Assembly (NCBI RefSeq): GCF_029852145.1
Contig: NC_079979.1
Location: 15,511,901-15,575,900, forward strand
Length of the DNA stretch: 64,000 bases
From: Microplitis mediator
Taxonomy: Eukaryota; Arthropoda; Insecta; Hymenoptera; Braconidae
Reading direction: 5' to 3'
Part shown: piece after piece, positions 53,334 through 64,000 of the stretch
Layout: the number at the start of each line of letters is the position of its first letter
How positions within the stretch are numbered: position 1 is the stretch's first letter
Notes under the pieces: model-generated
What the model was told of the DNA's origin: nothing
Database searches by the model: none
The model's input: the letters and a program-made list of their open reading frames with translations, nothing else
Made by a program: the position numbers and the translations under genes

Positions 53334-55740
53334 ACAGTTTGCTTGAGCAAAAGCTTACTGTACAAAAGTTTCGTTGAATTTTTCGTCAAATTTCCGTCAC
53401 TTTCGGACTTTTCCGTTTTTGACGACAATTTATACACAACTTGCTATACAATTTGAGGTAAATTTACTACCCGAATTAGAATGCAAATTCACTTCAAAAG
53501 GTGACTAGAAAAAAATTTTTCGTCAATTTTCAGGCAAATTTTTGCATCAATTTATTGTTAATTTGACTTAAAAAATTGTAAAGTAATTTTTTACCGTAAA
53601 ATTGTAGACAATTTTATGTATAAATTTGCTTACCGTCTGAAGTGGTATGAATGAACATTACCGACTTTTTTGTGTAGTCAAAATTTACCTCTAAATTGAG
53701 GAAAAATTAACCGCAAATTTTTCTTTCCAACTTTTGCTGTCAAATCGTCGGCAAATTCGGACAAAAAATTTCAGGCAATTTCAATGTCAAATTACAGTCA
53801 ATTTCAAGCTAAAGTGGCTATTAGGGTTACTGTCAGGCAATGACGTTAAGTTGATTAAAAGTTTCATTTTAACCCTGAAAGCCACCTGAACCGCAAGTTA
53901 ATTTCAAGCTACTGCCGTATTCTGAAGCCAACTTAAAAAAGAAAGCATTATCCAGCCAAGCTTGCCAGAAACTTTTTCGTTAAGGTAGCCGAAAATGTTT
54001 CACTGCAGAACTTACTGAGTAAGGTGTGGCTATCAGGGTAATTGTTGTCAAAAATGGAAAAGCCTCAAGTTGACGGATATTTCACAAAAAATTCAAGGAA
54101 GTGGTTACGTCCTCAGTGGCCTCAAGTGCCTCCACCTGTCAATCAATTAGTTAACTTGAAAAACATAAATAGCTTGTATACAAGCTGTCGTCAGTAACGA
54201 AAATGCCCGAAATTGACAGATATTTGACGAAAAATTCAAGAAAACTTTTATTCTAGTTTTGCTGTCAAATTGTCGGCAAATTCGGACAGCAAACTTTAGT
54301 AATTTTAATTGTCAAATTTCCTGAAATTCGCTGCCCAAATTTGTCGACAATTTGACAGCAAAAGTTGAAAATATAAATTTGCGGTTAATTTTTCTTTAAT
54401 TTAAAGGTACCCTGATAGCCAAGTTGGCCGCAACTTGTCGACGACCTACTGCCGCAACCTGTCGCCAGATTGGCCGCAAAAGTTGGCATTTCCATAAGTT
54501 GTCGGCAACTTTCCGAGGAACTTGTCGACAACTCTCAGCTTGTGTAACTGTTGCCGACAACTTGTCTACAAGTTGCTCAGAAACTTGGTGACAGGTTGCG
54601 GCAGTAGATTGTCGCCAAGTTTTTGAGTAACTTGTAGCCAACATGTAGTCAACAGTTACACGAGCTGAAAGTTGTCAACAACTTGTCGTCAAGTTGGTTG
54701 CAACTCAGGTACACCAACTTTCTGATTAGAAACTCTGGCTATCAGGGATAACTTTTTACGAAAAAAAAAGTCGTTAATGTTCATTCTTACCATTTGAGAA
54801 GATGAGCAAATTTATTCATGAAATTGTCTACAATTTCATGGTAAAAAAATACTTATCAATTTTTCCAGTCAAATTAACAATAAATTGACAAAATTTGCCT
54901 GAAAATTGACAACTTTTTTCTAGTTAACTTTTGAAGTGAATTTGCATTTTAGTTCGGGTAGTAAATTTACATCAAATTCAATAGCAAGTTGCCCACAAAT
55001 TGACGTAAAAAATGGAAAAGTCTAAAGTTGACGAAAATTTGACGAAAAATTCAAGGAAACTTTTGTAAAGTAAACTGTTGCTAAAGCAAACTGTGCAATA
55101 GCACACTTTTTATAGGGTATATTTCTATACTAAATCTTACTGACCCTCATAGCACACCCTAATAGCCACTTTAGCTTGAAATTGAAGTACCTCGACATTG
55201 AAATTGCCTGAAATTTGCTGCCCAAATTTGCAGACAATTTGACAGCAAAAGTTGGAAAAACAAATTTGCGGTTAATTTTTGCTCAATTTAGAGGTAAATT
55301 TTTACTAGAAAAAAAAAGTCGGTAATGTTCATTCTTACTATTTCAGAAGGTAAGCAAATTTATACATAAAAATGTCTACAATTTGGGGGTGAAAAAATAC
55401 TTTATAAGTCAAATTAACAATAAATTGATGTAAAACTGCCTGAAAAATTTTGTTTAGTCAGCTTTTGAAGTGAATTTGCATTCTAATTCGGGTAGTAAAT
55501 TTACGTCAAATTGTACTGCAAGTTGTATAGACATTTTATGTATAATTTGCTTATCATCTGAAATGCAAAGAACGAACGTTACCAACAATTATTTTCTATA
55601 AAAAATTACCTCTAAATCGAGCAAAAATTAACCGCAAATTTTTCTTTTCAACTTTTACTGTTAAATTATTGGCAAATTCGGGCAGGTAATTTCAATGATG
55701 TCAAGTTACAGTCAATTTCAAGCTAAAGTGGCTATTAGAG
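53334..55740. repeat. Cluster of CCCT(A/G)AT foldback elements
   Basis: At least four units share ends CCCTAATAGC or CCCTGATAGCC: 53334-53826, 53873-54038, 54410-54747 and 55157-55740. About 54290-55097 is a reverse copy of 53334-53826 split by 54410-54747 (ends CCCTGATAGCCAAGTTGG and inverse CTGGCTATCAGGG, rich in CAACTTGTCGACAA units). 55157-55740 has arms of about 250 bp. Internal phrases such as AATTTGCGGTTAATTTTT and TTTACTACCCGAATTAGAATG recur in both orientations. No protein. Confidence 0.75.
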
Positions 55741-56330
55741 GAGTTAATTTGCAGTGGAGGTGACTATCCGGGTAAATTTCATATCAAACTATAGTAAAAA
55801 ATATAGACTGGAGCTCCACTGGTGGCGAAAAAATTAATTATTGCTATAGAAAAACATATATCATTTACTGAATCATGGCATTTCTTATAAGTTTTTATTC
55901 TCTGGCAGTGCCCTTTTCGCATGAAAAAAATTGTAAAATGATTAAAAATGGGGGTGCTATAGTATATGCTGGCCTAATTTCATTATTTAAATTAGTTCTC
56001 ATTACTAAAATGGGTAAAGTTTCATAATTTTATGACGAACAATCAATCATCTTTCGACTGAAAAAGGAATTTTCTAAAATTATTGTTTTTTAAAAAAGTT
56101 TTTAAAAATTGGAGCTAAATACCGTTCGGTCTACGGTATAGAGACACGGCAGGCTCGCGCCATGACACTTCACACATATACATGTGTGTTTAAACGTGTA
56201 CTTGGCGCGAGACACTACCGTGTCTCCTGATTATTGTGAGCCGCTGAAAATTATTATTCCCAACTATAATTCCTATTGTTAATAAATAATTTTCATGACA
56301 ATTTATCAATAAGTTTTAATATAGAAAATT

Positions 56331-56920
56331 TACGATTCTGAAGTTAGCAGACAATAAAAATTTTTTGGATTTTTTTTAGGACAATTAAATTTGAAGAAAA
56401 AAAAAATAAAAAATTGCACTTGTAGTCTTTTAAATTTTCTACATGTGCATATTTTTAGTTTTTTTTTTCTTCAAATTTAATTGTTCTAAAAAAAATCCAA
56501 AAAATTTATGATACTGAAGGTGGCTCACGTCTAATAATTTTTGGATTTTTTTAAAAACGATAAATTACAAAAAAGAAATTATTTGAAAAAATTGCACTTA
56601 TAGTTTTTAAAATTTTCTACATGTGCATATTTTTAGTTTTTTTTTTTTTTGTAATCGATTTCTTAAAAAAAAAAATCCGAAAATTACTAATTGTATGCTG
56701 AGTTCAGGATCATAAATTTTTTGATACTGGTTCGCTGACATCTAGTAAATTTTGGATTTTTTTCAACACGATAAATTATAAAAAAAAAAATATTTTGAAA
56801 AATTGATCTATAGTTTTTTAAATTTTCTGCATGTGCATATTTTTAGTATTTTTTTTTTTGTAATCGATGTTGAAAAAAAAATCCGAAAATTGTTAATTGT
56901 CTACTAACTTCAGGATCATA
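56331..56920. repeat. Family A cluster A12-A14
   Basis: Three adjacent copies (about 56331-56510, 56508-56712, 56718-56920) share the TACATGTGCATATTTTTAG and GATTTTTTT hallmarks. The junctions reuse the GATCATAAA/ATGATACTG ends, suggesting insertion next to each other. A short family F end (TTTCTGTGTA) lies at about 56970-56980. Confidence 0.65.
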
Positions 56921-56984
56921 AAATTTTTTGTTCATAGAACAAAAGTATTTTTTGGTGAAAAAAATTTTTCTTTCTGTGTAGTAC

Positions 56985-58140
56985 AGCATAAAAATTTTTT
57001 GATGACTCAGCTTCCGGTTTAAAGTTTTATTTCATCGACAGCATAATCAAAAAATTGTAAATTTTTTAAATCCATTTTTCTCTGTGTGATAAATAAAATT
57101 ACAAGTTATGGAATAGAATAAAATATAAATTTTTACGTATGAGTAATTTGCTGTAGAAGGTCAATATGAGTAAAATGAACATGGATTAGTATCGAGGTAA
57201 ACACGGAAAACGTTGGGTGAGTGAGCGAAAACGTGCAAATGCTAGTAGAATAAATGTGTATATATATATATATATGATATGTACTTTACTATATACTATG
57301 GATGCTATGTTAGTTCAGAGAGAATTTCTATTCAGTATAGAATGTTTATATATGTATATATAAAGAAGAGTAACACATGCTCGGATAAGACTAGATTAAC
57401 CATAAACAAGAATTACATTTAGTGAATATGATTCAATCAAATGTATTCTCTCTACGCGGACTTTTTTTAAGCCTCCATTAATGCAAATATACAACATGTG
57501 TCAGATGTATATTAAATCTTTTGTACGTAAGAAAATAAATATTTAATTTTTCACACTAAATAATTTTAATCAATATACTTTTAGTAAACGATTTAACAAA
57601 AGTTTACATATAAAATATATTTAAGTTTAAAAAAAAAAATCATTGACTTATGCCTCCATGCTTTTTAATTGAAGTACGAGAGAAAAATGTTCTATTAATA
57701 TTTGGGTATAAAAAATGTATATTTATAATGGAAAAGTATTTTTTTTTTTTACATAAAATACGAGGAAGAAGAAGAAGCTTTACAGTAAGATATCGTCTTA
57801 CGTGAACCATTCTATAATTAGTATTAGTCGGCTTGATAATTTGGGAATAAGAACGTGAAGAAAACGAGAAATCTTAAATATTATCATAAATATTCAGGGA
57901 CGTTATTAATTTTTTAGATGGTTACTTTTCAAAATATTGCTGATTTTATAATACCTGTTTATTTACAGAATTGAAAATATATATATGTATATATATTGGA
58001 CATTAGTATGTCTATTTATATACATTTGAATAAATAAATATGTTGTTTATAAATAACCCCATGTTTAATGAACAAATAAAATTATATTTATAGATTTGAT
58101 TATTTTTGTGGAATTTAAATCTTTAGAAATTTCGCTGCAT
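56985..58140. other. AT-rich intergenic DNA
   Basis: Contains several TATATA microsatellite stretches (57258-57290, 57345-57360, 57980-58000). No gene or recognised element. Confidence 0.4.
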
Positions 58141-58149
58141 TGTGAAGAA

Positions 58150-58870
58150 ATTTTTTTTTGTGAAATTTGAAAATAATTTGATTTTAATTTTTTAAAAATA
58201 ATTTGACAAAATTTGACTTCGTAATTGTTTTAAATTTTCAAACTTTTCTGAAAAAATATTGTTTCAAAATTTTTTAAATAATTTGGTAAGATTTGTCTTA
58301 GTAATTTTTTAAAATTTTGACTTTTTTAAAAAATTTGTTTTAATTTTTAAAAATAATTCGGCAAAATTTGTCTTAGTAATTGTTTTAAATTTTGACACTT
58401 TTTAAAAAATAATTGTTTTCATTTTTAAAAATAATTTGACAAAATTTGACTTAGTAATTGTTTCAAATTTTCAAACTTTTTAAAAAAAATTTTATTTTAA
58501 TTTTTAAAAATAATTTGGTAAAATTTAACATAGTAATTGTTTTAAATTTTTAAACTTTTAAAAAAAAATTTTGTCTTCATATTTTGAAATAAATTTGACA
58601 AAATTTGTCTTAGTAATTTTTTAAAATTTTGACACTAAAAAATTTTGTTTTAATTTTCAAAAATATTTTGGTAAAATTTGTCTTAGAAATTGTTTTAAAT
58701 TTTGACACTTTTTTAAAAACATTTGTTTTAATTTTTAAAAATAATTTAGTAAAATTTGACTTAGTAATGTTTTAAATTCACAAACTTTTTTAAAAAAATT
58801 TTGTATTAATTTTTAAAAATAATTTAGCAAAATTTGTCGTAGTAATTTTCTTAGATCTTTAAATTTTTGA
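58150..58870. repeat. Minisatellite, about ten units of roughly 70 bp
   Basis: Diverged units of the form TTTTAATTTTTAAAAATAATT + TGGCAAAATTTGTCTTAGTAA + TTGTTTTAAATTTTGACAC recur about every 65-80 bp across the interval. Confidence 0.7.
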
Positions 58871-59937
58871 AAAAAAATGTAGTTTAAAATAATTAATGTG
58901 GATTTTGATGGATAAAAAAAAAATTATAACAGTATTAATAATATAATAATGACAATTAAACGGTCATACTGTTTACTCATGCAATAATACAAAGAGTAGT
59001 GCGTTGACAGATATATATAAATATACAATGATACCGAAATATTATAGAAATATCCCACGCACGTAATACAATCCCCGTTCTAAGGTAACCAAATTTAGTT
59101 TGTGACTAGCAGACGCCCTCGAGACAAACTTGCAGATCTCAATGAGTCATTATAAAAAATTATAACTTCTACATGCATTAAATAAAATAATAATTACATA
59201 ATTTGATAATCTTCATTACACCTGAAAATAAAAATATAATAATAAAAGTTCTATTAATGCCTGAAAAATTTATTACTGAGTATCATCAAGAAAATTTAGT
59301 CTAATGCCTGTTGGAGTTCAGCCATCGTTAGTAATTAATTGCCGGCATTAAGAAGAAAAAAATCATTTTATAAGAATTTTTTTTGAATCATGATTCATAT
59401 CAGTTATGAATAGATTTATAAAAAAATTTGCCTAATAGTACAATCATTTTTATTTTAATGTCTGAAGATGTCATAAAATATTAATGCTAGTTTATAGAAA
59501 TAACGTATATATCTATATATATATGTATTTATTATAGTTAACGTATGATAGTTTAGGTAACGAGTAAGCAATCGTTATGAATATATTTTTGGATTTTAAA
59601 CGTACGCGTCCTTGGACGATACGAAAAACTTGAATTTTAACGACGTTATTATATATTTTTATGAAATTATAATTTACGTTTAAATATATTTATTAATAAT
59701 AATTTATATTAAACATTTTATGTTTTAGTCTCAGTTGCAGTTTTTAGTGAAGTACAATGTTGAGACAAATTATATATGATTATATATGACCACATATGAT
59801 TAAACATGAATTTGTATGCTTCTTATATAAATATGAATGCAAATTTATGTACATACATATTTATACGCTTCATCTGATTTATATGTATATATATTTGTAT
59901 ATGGAGTACATATGGCTATATATGAAATGGAAGACAT
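58871..59937. other. AT-rich intergenic DNA
   Basis: No gene or element recognised. Short ORFs have no protein-like composition. Confidence 0.4.
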
Positions 59938-60193
59938 CTGTAAAAAATTTGCGGAGTGAACGCAGATTAAATCTGGAGCCAATGCGGAGCAGATGACTAT
60001 TTATTTAATCTTCTTGGAGTGAAATTTACTCGAAGTATTAAAACTTCGAATCGAAGTGAAAAACAGGAAAAAACTCTTTATTTACGTATGCGGAGTAATT
60101 TTTTGTAAAAACTTCGAAACTCCGAGGGGTGAAGTAAATTTGGATTGAAATAAAATCGTAATCACTCCGAATCCTATTCCAATTTTTTGACAG
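59938..60193. repeat. Family E hairpin element, copy 4
   Basis: CTGTAAAAAATTTGCGGAGTG start, inverse CCAATTTTTTGACAG end, with CGCATATG-like TATGCGGAGTAA centre. 256 bp. A partial family F end follows at about 60261. Confidence 0.65.
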
Positions 60194-60329
60194 TGCAAAT
60201 TAATAAATAGAGCCCATATGAAGCTTTCATGAATTTCTCAATAAAATGTGAGAAGTATATACAGGAAAAAATGATTTTTTGATGCATACAAATTTTTACT
60301 CGTCCCAAGAAATTTTTCGCCAAGAAAAA

Positions 60330-61707
60330 GTCTCTAAATTTTTGACTTATCAGGACTTTCTATGTTTTTTTGACTTGATAGCATTTTCCAGTTTTCACGA
60401 AAAAATAAGATTTTCAATTTCTAAAAATTATTTTCATTTTTTGCAAAGAAAAATTTCCACTATAGAAGACATAGTTTTTTTTTAGTAAATATTCTACATA
60501 TATATAGAGTATTTGTACGTAACTATACTTATATAAAAAAGACATGAATTCTCAAGAGTGCATGAACTTTATTTAAAAACAGAACGAGTAATAAGTTAAT
60601 AAAAGAAATCAAAAAATATTCTTGTAGATATTTTAAGAAATAAAACGTGAGTTGTCATTTTAATTTAACGTTTCTTTATTTATTTCTTTTCGTTGTGACT
60701 AATTGTCAGCTTACATGACTGAAATATTTGATTTTATTTTTAATATCATTTAATACCTGAGACATAAATTTTATTCAAATAATAAAACTCTCAAAATACA
60801 AAAAATACTCAAGTTATTTTCTAATTGTCCAGCGATTACGAGTGTTCCCTAAAATAGCGAGCGCTGAAATATTAAATTTTAAATAAGAGTTTATCGAGTT
60901 AATCGTGACATAACTTCGATGTTATTAACTGGGATACGTGGCATAGGTAGAAAATTATTAAAAAATCTCAATAGTAATATCGGGAGTGTAAATGTGGGCG
61001 ATTACGATGGCATAAGTACTAAAATAAATGAGTTGAGTGAAATTGCCAAGAAATACCTATAAATCCAACCAGAAGTTGGATGACTCACTCCTAGCAAATG
61101 TGCATACGTATTCATATTATAATATATATATAATTATTGCATATAGATATTACGATGAGTCTTACTCACCAATTTTACTCTCTTTTATTCACTTGTACGA
61201 AAAAATTTTGTGTCACGCGATTTGTACTATTATCAACATCGCTGTTTGCCAATTTATTATACTTCATTTTATTAAAGTCTGGGTTTATTTATAAACTCAT
61301 AAATTTTTGTTGTTCATAAATTTTTGTTCCCAGATCGAATCAATTTTTTTTCATTTATTTTTTCAAACTATTTTGATTGATTGAGAAATCCCAGATTTTT
61401 TTGCAGGGCAGGACAAATTTCTTATCGACTGCTAATAAAAATGTTAATTAACTTTATCATCATATAATTTTATATGATAATAATATTTATTTAACCTGCT
61501 GTTAATAAAAAACAATTTACCAGAAAAAAATTGCGAGGACTATGAATTTTTTTCGATGTCATAAATATCAAAAATTGCTCTCGTAAAATCCAAAATTACT
61601 CCTTTTTTAAAATTATTTGAAATTTTTTAAAAATTCATTTTACTATTAACCGAAAAATTTTGAACTATTCTGAGTTTGTCGGTGTAAATTCAAATTTTAT
61701 AATTTTT
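60330..61707. other. AT-rich intergenic DNA
   Basis: No gene or recognised element. A TATATATAATTATTGC stretch lies near 61120. Confidence 0.4.
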
Positions 61708-62276
61708 AACTTCCCGCTAAGAAAATTGCAAATTTTCAAAAAAAAGGAAGTTATTGGTTTCGGTCCGATTTTCGAAAATCGAGTTTTCATCTGATGTCGA
61801 CGTTTTGAGGTCCTGACTATTTCCGGATGGACGTCCGTGTATGTGTGTGTGTGTAAACTTTTTTTGTCCGACGATATCTTTGGAACGAATCAATCGATTT
61901 GAACGTACTTGGTGGCAATCGAAAGGGCTCACCAAAACTTAGAATCAATTAGATTTTGGGGTCGATCGGTCATGTACTTTACGAGTTATAAGAAGAATAA
62001 AAATTAAAAATTTTTTTTGTTTTTGGTTTTTTGCGTATAACTTATAAACCACTTGCCCGATTCGCCTCAAAATGTAATCAGTTTTAAGTCTTGTTGAGCC
62101 CTTTCGATTGCCACCAAGAACGTTCAAATCGGTTCATTCCATCCAAAGATATCGTCGGACAAAAATTATAATTTTTCAGCGAAGGTATGTTTTACCGGCC
62201 CAACAAATTTTTGAGCTCAAAAATTTACAAGTAATAATGTTTGCGAGCTCCCTGAGCTCGAAAACCGCGGGAAGTT
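61708..62276. mobile_element. AACTTCCCGC foldback element
   Basis: Ends AACTTCCCGC and the inverse GCGGGAAGTT. Internally TCCGACGATATCTTTGGA with inverse TCCAAAGATATCGTCGGA, and TTGGTGGCAATCGAAAGGGCTC with inverse GAGCCCTTTCGATTGCCACCAA, form long paired arms. A GT repeat lies at about 61840-61855. No protein. It resembles a widespread hymenopteran palindromic repeat, from memory of such sequences only. Confidence 0.65.
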
Positions 62277-64000
62277 TTGAGGCTGGCCCGCAGGGTCAGG
62301 CGGTTTTCAGATTTTTTTATTTTCAACCCGCGTAAAACAAAAATTGAAAATGTTTGACGTTTCGAACTTCAAACTTGAGACGATTTCTAACTTTCGTAAT
62401 ATCTTAATACTAATAAAAATATAAAATGAATAAATTATCGGACGGAATTGGAAGTGGAAGACAAAACAAAATTTTGCAAGGGCGTTTCCAAAAAATTTAT
62501 TCACTTCTTACGAAAATTTTCAAATAAGAAAAAAATCACAATTTAAAATTTTCAATAAATACTTATGAGTCTTATCGGTATGAAAGTTCAAAATTTTCGA
62601 TTTTTTGGAACCGTTGTAGTATTGGAAAAAATTGAACGAGTCTTAGAAATGACCAAAATTCACAATTTTTTAGTAATTTTTGTCGATGTGAAGTTCGAAA
62701 ACTTTATATTTTTTCTAACTTTTATGCTGACAGCTCTGGAAAAATCGGAAATTTTGAACTTTCACATTGACGAGATTTACTGGAATGTCAAAAATTTTGA
62801 ATATTTCTGCGACTCAAAATTAAATTTCTTTGAATTCCAAACAAGTTCGAAATCGTCTCAAATTTCTAAACTCAACATGTCTAACTTTTTCCAAATTAAA
62901 TCACAAAACATGTCATAAATTTATTTATGCCAAAAAATGAATTCATAAATAGCCGTCCGATTCATCAGACTATTCATAATATGTAAATATATACAACAAA
63001 AACACAAACATGAATAAAAATAATGATAATAAACAAGACATTGAGACTTGGCGACAATGTAAAATAATTAAATAATTTTTGACTAAAATATCTAACAGTA
63101 ATTCTATTATAAATTATAACAAAATATACATCCGGTGGATCGCGTGCCACTTTATAATTATTCATTGTGTCTTGCATTATTATCACAGTATTAAATTATT
63201 TACCCAGCCACGAAATCTCACAATTTTAGATCCTAATCTAATCAATCAATTTACCGTGTGTTTAATACCAATAAACTTATTATGTTACTAACGGATATTG
63301 ATTTCCCCGGGTATTTTTATTTGCATTTCCGTAATAGGAAAGAGTAAGGAAGTGATTTATTATTCATAAAAAGTAAACTTCTATTCTTCTTCAATTACGA
63401 GAACTTAAAACTTATAAATAATTTTAATTTTAATTTTAATATTTTAAGTAGAATATAGTAAGTATGCTGTCACACGTAATAGTCTTATTCCAAATAATGT
63501 ATACATGTTTACGTTACTATTACTGACAAGTTATACGCGACACATTTTTATTTTTAGATTTAATATTGCGTTTAGTGGATAAATTGTACGTGAAATTATT
63601 TCGGTTAAAAATAAATATGAATTTTAATAAAATTACAAAAATTTAAAATATTTTTAATTATTAATTTATTAATTACAATTTTTTTCTTAATTAAAAATTA
63701 CCATTTTTTTTTTACAGAAATTATTTTTAAAATTTACTGGAGTAAATTTAAAATAAATTTCAAGGTTTTGTAAAAAAAAAACTGCGCGGTAAAAAAATTT
63801 GAATGATAATTTTATATTTTTTTATTAACGAAATAATTATAATTAATTAACACAAAATCAATGCGATTAATTAAATGATTAAGAAAAGGATAAAATATGA
63901 AGTAAAAAATAAGACAACAAAATGAATAGTATATTGATTTAATTATATAAAAATTTAAATAAATAAACATTTATTGCTTAGGAAAGAAAAATAAACGATG
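62277..64000. other. AT-rich intergenic DNA to window end
   Basis: No gene seen. The 62565-62918 open frame is AT-rich with low-complexity Phe/Lys/Asn content and no recognisable domain. Confidence 0.4.

Noticed and set aside
62565..62918. 117-residue plus-strand ORF in the right-hand intergenic region
   Set aside because: Phe/Lys/Asn-biased composition with repeated AAATTTTGAA words and no domain, consistent with AT-rich non-coding DNA.
28000..64000. CRISPR arrays, phage or bacterial operon structure
   Set aside because: The repeats are dispersed inverted-repeat elements or minisatellites. Introns, poly(A) signals and animal gene families show this is eukaryotic DNA.

Overview
This window is nuclear DNA of an insect, most likely a hymenopteran and quite possibly a parasitoid wasp. 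That is an inference: the protein-coding exons read as clear insect orthologues with short GT-AG introns, the non-coding DNA is extremely AT-rich, and many hairpin-type inverted-repeat elements sit between and inside the genes. I could not run a database search, so every family name rests on recognised protein motifs.

Layout. On the minus strand, 1-3131 holds the N-terminal part of NAT10 (18S rRNA/tRNA cytidine acetyltransferase), cut by the window edge. A small unrecognised minus-strand ORF follows at 3464-3751. A complete six-exon bonus/TIF1 gene lies at 5202-10012 (minus), and a four-exon WDR55 gene at 13394-16261 (plus). It converges with mitochondrial bL21m (mRpL21) at 16378-17801 (minus), which is divergent from RpL31 at 18304-20864 (plus). 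A Phox2-type paired-class homeobox gene spans 25224-38273 (plus). Its 10.6-kb last intron hosts a separate minus-strand gene (34601-34963) for a small secreted peptide with an inhibitor-cystine-knot cysteine pattern. The five-LIM muscle protein Mlp84B/Mlp60A spans 41278-49959 (minus). From about 51.4 kb to the end I find no convincing gene, only repeats and AT-rich DNA.

Functional themes. NAT10, WDR55, RpL31 and bL21m all serve ribosome production or translation; bonus is a chromatin co-regulator; Phox2 and Mlp84B are tissue-specific (neuronal and muscle). NAT10 carries two CACGTG E-boxes in its proximal promoter.

Most unusual points: (1) the Mlp84B locus carries two consecutive pairs of tandemly duplicated, phase-matched exons (45533-45629 or 45136-45232, then 44599-44683 or 44111-44198) that would swap the second LIM domain; their lengths force mutual exclusivity. 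(2) The same locus has a 92-residue single-LIM short form ending in a retained intron with its own poly(A) signal. (3) The cystine-knot-like gene nested in Phox2 has a full gene model, including TATA box and 5' UTR exon. (4) A nearly identical inverted repeat of about 205 bp per arm lies at 52551-53059. (5) Several transposon-like hairpin families are nested up to three deep, in some cases with recognisable empty sites and target duplications.
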